A stretch of 64,000 bases of DNA from the NCBI GenBank assembly GCA_023376005.1, contig CM042152.1, positions 79,451,811 through 79,515,810 of the forward strand. The letters run 5' to 3'. Position 1 is the first letter of the stretch. Every line of letters begins with the position of its first letter. This stretch comes from Doryteuthis pealeii (lineage: Eukaryota > Mollusca > Cephalopoda > Myopsida > Loliginidae). Shown here piece after piece: positions 54,430 to 64,000 of the stretch. The position numbers and the translations under genes are program-made. The notes under the pieces are model-generated. The model searched no databases. It was not told the origin of the DNA and was given only the letters and a program-made list of their open reading frames with translations.

Positions 54430-55640
54430 AAGTCACAGAGACTCCTCCTCCTCCCCGCAAAGAGAGGATACATTCACAACTGTATTCCTATAAATGAATA
54501 TTACTTCAAGCAATCCTTGTAGAAAAACATTAGTGGTACTATTTAACCCATAGCTGGGCATTTAAAAAGAAAACAAAAGAAATCTAAAAGAAAAAAAGAG
54601 GAGAAAAAGAATCATTAAGTTGCTAGTAATGGGTGTTTTCATCTTAAAAAAAATAAAATTAAATAATTTTAAAAAGAAACTTCTTTTCCAGGAAAATATC
54701 AGTTTAAGTTACAAACTGCAATAAAAATTCATTTTTTTTCAAAAAAAAGAAGGGGAGAGAAATAATGTTAAAACCTGGGGTATGCAACAAGATAACCATA
54801 CAATAAAAGGAAGCCATATATCCAGCAAGGCATCTAAGCTGTTGGACTGGGCGGCCAATTTGGTTTATTAGACCCGCATACTCATGCATAAAGTGGCAGA
54901 AAAGCTCAACAAATGATTGATGTCTGTTTTGTACCACTTAATAGAACAACAAGTGGCCACATATTTAGAAACAGGCTGGAACAAATCCTTTTATTTTGGG
55001 GGGAAAGAAATAAGAATAAAATTTCAAATAAATAAATACAAAAAGACATCTAGTTATTAATAACGAGAATCAGTAGATCATAAGAGTTAATTCCTTTTTT
55101 TTTTTTAATTATCTTTAGAATATATTGTAGGTGTAGGTGTGTGATGAGATTAAGATTCTGAAAATATCTCCTTTGTACTTATGTAGAATAAAACATAAAC
55201 ATTAAAATCACAAATTATTCCTTAAAAAATTGTTATATTAATAAAGATGAATAGAAGAAAGAAAAAATAGAGATAATTCTATAATAGAAAAGAAAAAACT
55301 CCATATTCAATTATTATTACCAACTAATATTTTTCCTTTCGTTCCACACTACTCCATCTATGTGTACAATATCTTGATGAAAAACCTCAAAAGAGTTACT
55401 TCCCCTTAAACCTCAAAAGAGTTACTTCCCCTTAAACCATAGGGATATTGACAGAAATTTATCACACTTGCTTTGCATGTAAATATTTATTACCTACATT
55501 TTTTTTTAAAGATTTACACGCATGCTCATTACTTTGTTTTTCTGAATATCTGATTAAAATACTTTCTGAAGATAAATAAACAATTACTTGAACCTAATAC
55601 AGACATTATCTAGAAATATTCATTTAAAACATTTATTGAA
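54430..55640. other. intron sequence; small tandem duplication
   Basis: A 26-bp duplication at 55385-55436 (CCTCAAAAGAGTTACTTCCC) is the only structure. A composite-repeat scrap (GTGGTACTATTTAACCCATAG) lies near 54532. Confidence 0.5.
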
Positions 55641-55652
55641 TAACTTTATAAA

Positions 55653-55653
<1 letters not shown>

Positions 55654-55710
<57 letters not shown>

Positions 55711-55711
55711 T
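55654..55711. repeat. (GT)n(TA)n microsatellite
   Basis: GT run passing into a TA run. Confidence 0.95.
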
Positions 55712-55911
55712 GATAATATGGTGTACTATATTCAAAAGTAAATAGTGCCCAACATCTTGGATAGAGCATGTATATTGAAGTTAGAGTTGTGTGGAGATTA
55801 AGTCAACAACACTTGGTTACAGACAATTTCTCACCTAAGTCGTTTGATAATCACATAGGCATGAAACTGTCGATAACCAAGTGCCATTGACCTCAGGTTC
55901 ACACGACCCTA

Positions 55912-55914
<3 letters not shown>

Positions 55915-55974
<60 letters not shown>

Positions 55975-55978
55975 GCAT
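55915..55978. repeat. (TA)n(CA)n microsatellite
   Basis: About 48 nt TA followed by a short CA run. Confidence 0.95.
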
Positions 55979-56276
55979 ATTTATGGATAAGATATTGTGT
56001 CACTCAACTATACAAAAATGTATTCCACTAAAACAAACTCTAAAAACCATTTTATATTATTTACAAAAAATACTTGTAACCATTCATTTTATGTGGTATG
56101 GTCAAACTATTTTCCTATTCATTTTCTTCGCAATGTCTCAACTAAAATGTGAAAGAAATAAGCAAGTTGTCAATTTTTAAAAAAGCCTGAGGGTACCACA
56201 TAAAAATGAATAAAAAAAACCCATTTAACAAAATTCAGACAAGATGCTTGTAGCTATTTTTGTTTTATAACTCATA

Positions 56277-56475
56277 GCATGGTAAGGCTAACCTGAATCC
56301 AAACATTTTTTAGACCTTATTTTTTCAATGCAGGTATCATTGGGGAACAAGAAAGGTTTTTGTTAAACAGCCAAGCTTTGGCTCATTTAACAAAACTTTT
56401 CATGTTCCCCTATGATACCTGCATCGAAAAAATAAGGTCTAAAAAAAGCTTTGCTTCAGGTTACTCTTACCTTGC
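56277..56475. repeat. tight 199-bp palindrome
   Basis: Arms of about 90 bp: GCATGGTAAGGCTAACCTGAA, TTTTTAGACCTTATTTTTTC, ATGCAGGTATCAT and GGGGAACA pair in order with the right arm. The centre AGCCAAGCTTTGGCT is itself a palindrome. No TA flanks and no ribozyme motif. Confidence 0.85.
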
Positions 56476-56479
56476 TTTT

Positions 56480-57830
56480 ATCCTCGGATAACAGATATGT
56501 TTGTTTTTAACCCTTTGTTACCAAATTTATATGAAACTAAGAATATAATGTCAGTTGGATACATGCATGGGGTTGTAACCCAATTTTGCTTTACAACACT
56601 ACAATATTGTATATCTATACATCCAATGTACATTTTGGGGGGTTTGGGGTCAAGTGGAATTGGGGGGAACAAGCACAAAAGCTGCTGCAAAGGTCAAGCA
56701 AAAAAGAAAATGGGCAAAATTCTGTGGAGGTTGGTCAAAAAAAAAAAAAAAAAAAAAAAATTTTTTTTAAAGATAAAAACATACTGATCATAACGAGAGG
56801 GTGTCACATCTTTTCCCAAATGCATTCATGAAAAAATCAATTTAAGAAAGTTACAATTCCTTACAACCTAAATAAATTTACAGATATATGGAAAAAATAT
56901 TTTCCAAAGCCCATATTAGAAAATAACTATGTAAGAAATGTAAATAGAGAAAGATTTATGTTGGAAAGACTATCACCATGCAACAATCATTTCACACTAA
57001 AAAAATAAAAACTAAGATTAAAAATTTGGTATAATAAGGATTTCAAGTTATTTTTAAAACACTGACTGAATGCATAGTAAAATATTAATTTACAAATATC
57101 ATTTAATTTCACAAATTTAAATTATTTTTTTTACAAAATATATTAATACTCCTAATTAGTTCTTAAACTTAATCGTTCTCTTTTTTTTTTTTCCTTAAGT
57201 ATCTGAACAAAATTTTACACATTTAAAATATTTGGCATAAAAAACAAGGTTTAAAAATTTTAAACAAACTACTTAGTACTATAGAAAAAGTGTTTGGTTT
57301 TGTTTTGTTTTTTGGGGAGGCCATTGTCTCCCCCACCCCAAGTTCAAATACCTCACTAAGATGAGAATATTATAAATATTTCTAAAAATGAAAAATAATA
57401 AAAATAACCTATCTATAATGAAAAAAAGTGAATAGATTAATTTAATCTTTTTTTAAATATGATTAATCTTTTAAAAATACAAAAAGTTACTTCAGATCAG
57501 TTTTAATTTAAAGAATGTTTTATAGAATTATTTTATTTTATTTTTTACTATTAAGAATCTAAGATACTAACTCCAATATTTTGCAATGCTTAGTTCTTAC
57601 TGAAAATATCTCATTACACACATTATCATATTCTACCTGTGATAAAACAATACATAATATATTTCTTTTGTCTATCTGAATAAAAGTGATATAATGATTT
57701 GAAAAAGTCAATTTAGAGATATAATTTGAAACTTTCTTGTAAAGATGTTTATTCAAGTGTTTCTTAACCACTTTAGAAGCAGATAAAAAACAAAGTTATT
57801 TTTTCTTGAGGTCCTATCATTATAGCAATG
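56480..57830. other. intron sequence, nothing recognised
   Basis: AT-rich with an A run at 56739-56760. No gene. Confidence 0.4.
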
Positions 57831-57869
57831 AATGATTTAGGACATAATAATATATAAATGGTGATACTA

Positions 57870-58670
57870 TCATCATCAGCAAGGAGTGCTAAGAGCACAG
57901 ATCCCTTTGGCTATCTTTCACCATCTGTCCCTATCAGTCATCACTTTTGGCAAGACCTCTAGATGGCATCCAGTGTCCACACAGTGCTAATGAACATAAG
58001 TTTTTGCTGGTCAACCAACATTGGTGGGTTTATGTGTAGAAGAAGTCTATTTAAGAATATCACTTATGAGTTTGTTCTTACTTCTCCAGCAGTGCCCAGC
58101 ATGTCTTGCTAGATGGGGGGGGGGGGGCATATAACTGTTGTTGTTGTTGGGTGCTGCTTCCAGGGTTTGATTAAAACAAGAACAACAAGCATTTCATTAA
58201 AGTCTAAGTGGTATATTGAGTCTTCTTAGTCTGGCAATGAATCATATAACAATTCAGTGATAGCGTTATATACCCCTTTGCATATTGGGTATATAATAGG
58301 GAGAGAGTAGAGTGAAGGTGAGGAGATGGGCTCTTACTTTTCCACTTGTTCTTACTTCATCACCGTCATCTTCCTTTGGGCTGAGTCCTTCTCTGGGCTG
58401 GGTCATCTGTGCTCATTTCTTGTTTGTAATGAATAAACAAAACTTTGTTGTATTTTAGATGTCTATTCTTTATTACAAAAATCCCAAGCCTAAAAGGTTT
58501 ATCTACCGCAGTGAGAAGCCGGCATCTTGGGAGTGATAATCCTAATGTCTGCTCCGGTCAGCTAATGGCCGAAATCTGCTTAACCAACTTAATTTCTTTT
58601 CACAGCTCTTTCCTTCAGCCAATCATAATTTGGCATATAGGTCAGTGAAAGGTTAACTTCCATCAATCAC
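57870..58670 (+). other. more complex segment, possible LTR-like signals
   Basis: Less repetitive and richer in GC than the surroundings. It has TATATAATA (58290-58298) and AATAAA (58432-58437) about 140 bp apart, as in a short LTR, but no terminal TG...CA repeats or coding region can be confirmed. Confidence 0.25.
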
Positions 58671-58730
58671 TTTAACAGCCAACAGTAACCTTGCATTTAA
58701 CCCACTCAGATTTTGAGATATTTCAATAAA

Positions 58731-58987
58731 GTAAAGTCGAAGGGGTGGCCTAATATCGGTATCAGCCAGATACTGACGGAGTCTATCCCCTTTTCACAAA
58801 CGCTAGACCAAGGAGATTGTTTTTGTTAGTTTTTTTTGCATCTGAGATGGAGTGCCACACCTACCATCAGCTCTTCACTTTACCACACAGATCCCTATGT
58901 TACTCATAAACTGAGTTGGCAACAGCCAGTATTGAACAAGGAACATTTCGATTCCTAGGCTCTGCTGACTGAGCTAAACCAGACCTA
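58731..58987 (-). repeat. tRNA-derived SINE, full copy
   Basis: The reverse complement shows GGTCTGGTTTAGCTCAGTCA, GCAGAGC, CTCAGTTTATGAGTAAC and GATAGACTCCGTCAGT. Confidence 0.85.
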
Positions 58988-58995
58988 AATAAAGA

Positions 58996-59215
58996 TAAAA
59001 GTATATGAAAACAACATAATATGCTGTTAAAGTGAAAACATTTTATATCATATTTATAGCTAATAAAAATCATCTTCAGAGCTTGTTCAATATTAGCTAT
59101 ATGATATATAAAATGTTTTCACTTTAACAGCATATTGTGTTGTTTTCATATACTTTTATCTATACTTATACCATCGGACTCATTTCTTTTCTCTTAACTT
59201 ATATATATATATATT
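58996..59215. repeat. fold-back element followed by (TA)n
   Basis: Arms 58998-59066 and 59090-59162 pair (AAAGTATATGAAAACAACA; GCTGTTAAAGTGAAAACATT). The short loop has AATCATCTTCAGAGC, the reverse complement of a CTGAAGATGATT motif as at 11373. TA run at 59200-59212. Confidence 0.75.
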
Positions 59216-59219
59216 ATAT

Positions 59220-60520
59220 AATTCATTTTATTGTATTATATCAGATGGATTACAACCAGCTACAAAGCATTCAATCTGTTCATCAGTAACTGCAGAGATA
59301 AATCACTGAAGTAGCTGTATAAGTATATTTTACATAATAGTAACACTATATGCATTTTTGTATTAAGGTGTATAAACACCCCACCCCCACCAGACCAACA
59401 CACGGTTAAAAGACTGTCAGAAGATCTTAGTATTTATAGCTAGGACAAATCTAAAGTTATCAAATTAATTTTGATTTCTCTGGTTTTAATTAGTTTAAGT
59501 TTACTAATATTTCAATAATTACATATTAGAGTAAATTTTTTTTTAAATATGTAGGATGGAGTACAATAAAAAAAATCACTTTAACTAATCACATCTTACA
59601 TTGCTTAAATGCCAAATAAGGAAATAGCCTAAAATTATTAACAAAACAAAGAATTTATTTTTAAAACTAAAAACTATCACAAAACTAAAATAATATCCTT
59701 ATAATTATATTTGTGGTCTTATCAAAATTTTTACTATAAAAAAAAAAAAAAAGGACTATTAGGGAAAAACACATCAAACTGGTTAATATTGACAGTGTTT
59801 CGGTAGATTGTTTTCTTTTTTTAATTTATAGTTCATTTTAGATAGCATTCATATTGAATAAGTGCATGGGAGAGGAAAAAACTGGAATGTGTACAATAAA
59901 AACAAACAACAGCAAAATGAATTTAAAAATAAAGATATAAATAAAATAAATTTAACTTGCAGTTAAGGAAAGACACTTGTTAGATGTTATTGTCCAGAAA
60001 AAATATCAATTGATAATTACCTAAAAACAAAAAAAAAAAAAAAAGGTAAAAATAAAAATACACATTTAATTTACAACTCATATATGAGTATTTATGTAAA
60101 GAGATTCAAATAATTTTTATATCATAAAAAGAATCTTTTTATATTAAAGTTTAAAACAATCATCAAATTTATCTCATCAGGTAAATTTGAAATTCATAAA
60201 ATCTGATTATTTTTAGCCGTTTTAAATTGTTCTTCAAATTTGGTTTTGTTGTTTTGTTTATTTTTAACCCTTTATCTTCCAGAGTGCCCCAAACTGCCCT
60301 ACGATCAAAATGCTGGACTATCCGAAAACGCTTGAGATTATCACCTCTTAGAAAATGGTTTAGAGTTTAAAAAAGAAAAAAAAAAAAGAAAGAGAAATGA
60401 ATTAAATGAATACATTTCTATTCAGTAATAAAGGATCAGCTATACAATATTATCTTATCAACCATTTAGGACATTTAATCTAAAATTAAAGAAATAAAAA
60501 AAAGTACTTTTTTTTTTATA
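59220..60520. other. intron sequence; candidate recursive splice site
   Basis: AT-rich spacer. On the gene strand a T tract of about 20 nt ending GTTTTTAG is joined directly to GTAATTATC at 60021/60020. Otherwise nothing is seen. Confidence 0.4.
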
Positions 60521-60524
60521 TTTG

Positions 60525-60740
60525 ATTGATTGATTTTAACAGTATATCACAACCCATCAAGAGCTATTTTATGCCTAGAGGTTAGGGAATCATGTTCATT
60601 GTACTTTAATATTTACATTTTTTGTGTAGTTGTTTTGTGGGTTTTTTTTGCACACAGTAAAATGATATCAAGTATTCCTATCTAATACTAATAATCTATA
60701 CACAATTATACTATTTCTAGTAATCATTTCAATTTAATGA
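60525..60740 (+). repeat. composite repeat family A fragment
   Basis: TGATTTTAACAGTATATCACA, GAGCTATTTTATGCCTAGAG and TGATATCAAGTATTCCTATC. Confidence 0.5.
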
Positions 60741-60825
60741 TAATCATTAGTTTGTACACAGTTATATGTTTTCAACGCCAGTTAATCTGATAATAAAATA
60801 ATAAAATCAGAACTATGTTAGTCAC

Positions 60826-60881
60826 CTGAATTCATCTGTATCTGTGGATAATTCCTGCTGGATTTGTAGAAACACATTCAC
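60826..60881 (-). CDS. DOP1: DOP1 homologue, 56-nt microexon B
   Basis: A short exon of 56 nt lies between a strong acceptor (a long CT-rich tract ending TTTTCAG) and a donor AG|GTGACT. It encodes VNVFLQIQQELSTDTDEF plus two bases (AG) of a split codon. Joined to exon A it gives TEM-VNVFLQIQQEL, matching the TELVQVFLxxEQELTAD stretch I remember in vertebrate DOP1A. The split codon is completed by the first base of the exon at 14894 to give Arg. The exon itself begins GTGAAT, which resembles a 5' splice site. It is too short to be noticed by ORF length and was found from splice signals and homology. Confidence 0.87.
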
Positions 60882-60944
60882 CTGAAAAGAAAAAAAGAAA
60901 AAGAAAATTTAGAATTTTAAAAAATGAAATGAAATAATCTATAT

Positions 60945-61145
60945 AATGGTTTACAGCATATTAAGGTCATTTTCAGGTCATTTAATGCCAAATCAAGTCA
61001 TTTTGATATTCGGTTTACTTACAGTACCTGCTCTTGCTTAAATGGTCAATCATCTAAGTATTGAACAGGCTTATTGCTGCTTAACTTCAATGATCTAGCA
61101 GGAACTGGTGCTTTTAACGTGATTAGACCATAAGCAATCTATTTA
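60945..61145 (+). repeat. composite repeat family A fragment
   Basis: ATTTAATGCCAAATCAAGTC, AATGGTCAATCATCTAAGTA and ACAGGCTTATTGCTGCTTAA. Confidence 0.6.
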
Positions 61146-61171
61146 TTATACCAACAACAAAAAATATTTTG

Positions 61172-61179
61172 AACTATGG

Positions 61180-61227
<48 letters not shown>
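61172..61227. repeat. (CA)n microsatellite
   Basis: About 54 nt of pure CA. Confidence 0.95.
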
Positions 61228-61228
<1 letters not shown>

Positions 61229-61465
61229 AACCCCTCCACACAAGCAGGGTGCGACACAAGGTCAATTTCTTAAGTGGAGTTTAACAGGTTGGAATTCAAT
61301 ACTATTTACCCATAACTGGAGGTAAATAATTGGATTCATACCTTTCCCAAGGGTATTAGCACTATGTGAAATGCAAACAACCTCATCCAGGATTTGAACT
61401 CATCTTGCCATGTCTATTCCCAATGATGGTAACCATTACATCACATGCCTCCATAGATATAACAC
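61228..61465 (-). repeat. second tRNA-like SINE family, full copy
   Basis: The reverse complement starts GTGATGTAATGGTTACCATC, has B box GAGTTCAAATCC and continues with CATTTCACATAGTGCTAATA, GGGAAAGGTATG and CACCCTGCTTGTGTGGAGG, ending at the CA tail. Confidence 0.65.
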
Positions 61466-61469
61466 AATA

Positions 61470-61860
61470 TGATAATTTAACTATTACATTTGATATGTTC
61501 ACTTAAGAGCTATTGCAAAATAGTTCAATAAGTAAAAAGTATAATAATCTCTGGTGAAATTATTTCTTTCTGTTTCTCTTCCCTTATTTTTTCTTTCATT
61601 TTTTATTGAAACAGACAATAAGTTCTATCCCTTCCTATTTCCCACCTTTCTTACTTTCTATATTTGTTTTCTTTTTTCCCTGATATGTAGCATATTCTTT
61701 TTCTTCCCTTTCTTTCTCCACAATTACAACAATAAGGTTCATTATTTATCTAAGGTGATAACAAGGCAGAATATTTCAACTCATGCATTCTTTTATTCTT
61801 TTTTAAATCAAAACTGAAGGTTCCATTATTTATCTGAGGTGATAACAGGGTGTGACACAC
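61470..61860 (+). repeat. dispersed repeat with CT-rich core, copy 3
   Basis: CACTTAAGAGCTATTGCAAAA, TAGTTCAATAAGTAAAAAGT, ATAATAATCTC, a CT-rich tract, then two GGTGATAACA(A/G)GG blocks. Confidence 0.65.
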
Positions 61861-61994
61861 ATAGGTAGGTACTAACGTATTAATATATAAATACGCTTTC
61901 AGAAAAAACTTGACCAATTCTTGTTTAAATGATCTCAAATTTTATCAGCCGGTCAGGAAACAATTCAAAATTCTATGATTGATGTTTTATATGT

Positions 61995-62405
61995 TTGTCT
62001 TTCCAGGTATAGAAATGCCATTTACTGAAAAAAAGTTGGTTGGTTGGGTTTTACAGCATGTCAACCCTTGTTGGGTCATTTTATGCAAAAGACATTTTTG
62101 TTTTATTCATTCTTGATCAGTATTCAATTTTTTTTCTTTTAAACTTAATTTTTCTATTTAAACACATTTATACTAAACTCCTGTTTTTCTATTTAACCCA
62201 TAAATAGGACTCTAACAGGTACTACCACTCCAGGTCAGAGTGAACCTAGGAGTAATGGTGATGTAGGGGTACTCCACAATCCCCAGAGCTCCAGAATTGG
62301 AACTTCACCATCGGATAGATTTTAACGTCATACCCAGTACATGAAGGCCCTCAGCTACTGCCTTCTAACACATATATGATAAAAAGGTTTGGGGCTTTGC
62401 TTTAT
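61995..62405 (+). repeat. composite repeat family A, long copy
   Basis: TTGGTTGGTTGGGTTTTACAG, CATGTCAACCCTTGTTGGGT, CTACCACTCCAGGTCAGAGT, ACCATCGGATAGATTTTAAC and ATATATGATAAAAAGG. Confidence 0.65.
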
Positions 62406-62455
62406 CATTCTTTAAAAAAACATTACAAAATATCTAACAATAAGGTAGTAAAAAG

Positions 62456-62697
62456 TTAAGTCGGCAGAGTGACCTATTGTCAGTATCGTCCAAACAGCAA
62501 GGGAGTCTATCTCCTTTTCACTTGTGCTAAACCAGGAAGATTGTTTTTGTGTCTGAAGTGGAGTGCATGACCTACCATCAGCTCACCACTTTACCACACA
62601 GATCCAAGCAGCACTACACATGTGCTGAGTTGGCGAGAAAAGGTATCGAACTAGGAATCACACAAGGTTCTTAGACAGACTGAGTTAAATAGTTCCT
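62456..62697 (-). repeat. tRNA-derived SINE, nearly full copy
   Basis: Plus text GTCGGCAGAGTGACCTATTG through GCTGAGTTGGCGAG and CAGACTGAGTTAAAT is the reverse complement of the family. The head is partly decayed. Confidence 0.82.
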
Positions 62698-62780
62698 TAA
62701 AATTCAATACATCTGACAAGCTTAGGGGGAAAAAAACACCAATTTACTCTATTTGAACAGAGCATGGAAGCTACCCACTA

Positions 62781-63269
62781 GGGTAGGTTGATTTTTCACT
62801 TTTTAAAAAATATCAAATTCTCTCAAACAGCAAAAGTTGTATGTTAGTATAATGAATACCGATACCAAAAACTAGATCCCTTACTTGCACCATTGTTTGA
62901 GGAAATAGCATCAAAGATCGTCTATTAAAATGCACCAAAAAATCCTTGTTTTTGCAACATTTAGCTTAGAAATAAAAGGAAATCTAGCAATTCCAATATT
63001 TAAAACAGAAAAGGTTGTCATTTTAAACGAAGCGAATAAAATATAACTAGTATTCAAATTGAAAATATAGCCCCTCCCCCATCACCACCAACACCTCTGC
63101 TTTTTACCTAATAATTAAGCTGTAAAAGTGATAACATTTTAAAAGATTGAAATCTATTTCCTTAAATGAAGGCAAAGTTTTGAAGAAAATATTTTGTGTG
63201 GTAATTCTTTATGTTAATTTGCAACTTTTGCCTCATGGGAGATGTTACGGTTCTAAAATCGACCTACCC
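62781..63269 (+). mobile_element. TA-flanked MITE, copy 3, full length (489 bp)
   Basis: GGGTAGGTTGATTTT at the left and AAAATCGACCTACCC at the right, perfect except one base, flanked by TA on both sides. It is collinear with 1904-2388, including GAGGAAATAGCATCAAAGAT and CCATCACCACCAACACCTC. It lies in the intron between exons A and B, about 100 bp from exon A. Confidence 0.9.
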
Positions 63270-63371
63270 TACGACCAACCCAAGGGATCTAATATAGAAT
63301 GCATGGTTATTAGACTATTAGAAAATCAAATCACTTCAAGAAAAATATAAAGAAATAAAAATAAAAATCAC

Positions 63372-63508
63372 CATTTCCGTAATAATGGTTGGCCAAAGAG
63401 AAGTCAGCTGGTAGGGTGACATCCGTAAAATAAGGACACGGAAACAAAGGAATACTTGGGACATCACTGATGGCACTTGCGGTGTACGTAAACTTTCAGC
63501 CAGGCGTT
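63372..63508 (-). CDS. DOP1: DOP1 (Dopey) homologue, internal exon A
   Basis: DOP1 is a very large peripheral membrane protein that works with MON2 in endosome-to-Golgi traffic; vertebrate forms have about 2,300-2,500 residues. This exon of 137 nt begins after a TTTTCAG acceptor, supplies two bases of a split codon, and encodes 45 residues running from RLAESLRTPQ through SQVFLCFRVLILRMSP to LTSLWPTIITEM. It ends ATG|GTGATT. The LxSLWPTxITE block is, from memory, a conserved feature near the DOP1 C-terminus. The frame is open and ends in phase 0, which fits the next exon. The upstream exons lie beyond the right edge. Identification is from recall of the family and not from a search. Confidence 0.9.
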
Positions 63509-64000
63509 CTGAAAATTTAAAAAAATTAATTAAACTAGCCAAAAAAAAAAAAAAAAAAAAAAAAAAAACACCCTCTGGGCAGTGTAAAATTTAATTTTTG
63601 AAAGGTATTGCTTGAGGGGGTGGGAGTTCAAAATTCAATGTCAGAGAGTTTGTACCATAAGTAAGATCAAATTTATTAAAGGAGTAAAAAATAAAACAAT
63701 TTTAAATAGAAACTTAGTTCTGATAAATTTATATATTAAATAAAACAAATATATATATATATAAATATATATTACTGGCATGTATTTATCAAAACTTGTT
63801 TTACAAAACAATGAGGATCGTCTAAGTTTGCATGCTCAAATTTTGAGTGTATTTATTCTGTTATAACGATTCTGGATAATGTGACGTAAGCAGTGACATG
63901 GTTTCAGTTACAGACAAATAGAGACCGAATCTCCATTATTAATAGATGATATGAAAATGCTGAGAAAAGTGAACATATACAATTTACATTTTAGGCATCT
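63509..64000 (-). other. DOP1 intron upstream of exon A, partial
   Basis: Non-coding. A 28-nt A run (T on the gene strand) sits about 30 nt upstream of the exon A acceptor. The rest is a near-full copy of dispersed repeat family B (63572-63950), listed separately. Confidence 0.7.
63572..63950 (-). repeat. dispersed repeat family B, full-length copy
   Basis: The reverse complement starts AATAATGGAGATTCGGTCTC and ends CACTGCCCAGAGGGTGT followed by a T run. It includes GCTTACGTCACATTATCC and GAGCATGCAAACTTAGACG. It matches 29098-29490 throughout. Confidence 0.75.

Larger units (their letters stand above)
14895..60825 (-). other. giant DOP1 intron B-C, about 45.9 kb
   Basis: Donor AG|GTGACT at the high end, acceptor CAACAG at the low end. 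The codon split AG|A joins cleanly across it and the joined protein has no gap against the remembered vertebrate sequence. It is therefore probably one intron, though alternative or non-coding exons inside it cannot be excluded. It is filled with repeats, described individually. Confidence 0.8.
60882..63371 (-). other. DOP1 intron A-B, 2.5 kb
   Basis: GTGATT donor and TTTTCAG acceptor. It contains composite repeats, a long (CA)n tract, two SINE families, a TC-rich repeat and a full TA-flanked MITE, each listed separately. I see no additional coding exon. Confidence 0.8.

Overview
The window is eukaryotic nuclear DNA: strongly AT-rich, intron-dominated, full of dinucleotide microsatellites, tRNA-derived SINEs, mariner relics, fold-back elements and LINE 3' ends. 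The tRNA-headed SINE (GCTCAGTCGGTAGAGCG head, constant 3' body ending in a GTCGG-type tail) resembles SINEs known from coleoid cephalopods. Together with dispersed AGTTATCTCCC motifs and a very long intron it suggests a mollusc, most likely an octopus or squid. This assignment is an inference from repeat style and not a database match.

One protein-coding gene is firmly supported: the 3' end of a DOP1 (Dopey) homologue on the minus strand. Five exons were found by reading splice sites and phases: 63372-63508, 60826-60881, 14730-14894, 12814-12943 and 10557-10901 (with stop). They join without frame conflict into about 276 C-terminal residues that follow the vertebrate DOP1A C-terminus as I remember it. 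A 3' UTR with an AATAAA signal follows to about 10010. The intron between the 56-nt exon and the 165-nt exon is about 45.9 kb and makes up most of the window.

Layout: 1-10000 lies downstream of DOP1. It holds SINE copies, a TG microsatellite beside a CpG-rich patch with a CCAAGATGGCGG start-like motif on the minus strand, a TA-flanked MITE, two large copies of an unnamed composite repeat, a duplicated TATA/Inr/5' splice-site module on the plus strand (6913-7031 and 7309-7426), and LINE 3' ends. 10000-15000 holds the last three DOP1 exons. 15000-60800 is the giant intron, with fold-back elements in (TA)n tracts, mariner deletion derivatives at 23796-24332, 43383-43792 and about 53880-54168, two minisatellites, and many SINE and composite-repeat copies. 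60800-64000 holds two more exons, another composite repeat, a SINE, a full MITE copy and a 3'-terminal dispersed repeat.

The most unusual signal is a complete hammerhead-type ribozyme core at 15518-15559 inside a long palindrome bounded on both sides by (TA)n. Related or degenerate cores occur in other fold-back elements (15463-15504, 39456-39482, 11344-11390, 26658-26700, 28875-28920). I interpret these as non-autonomous, Penelope-like or retrozyme-like inverted elements, sitting inside introns where host transcription would express them.
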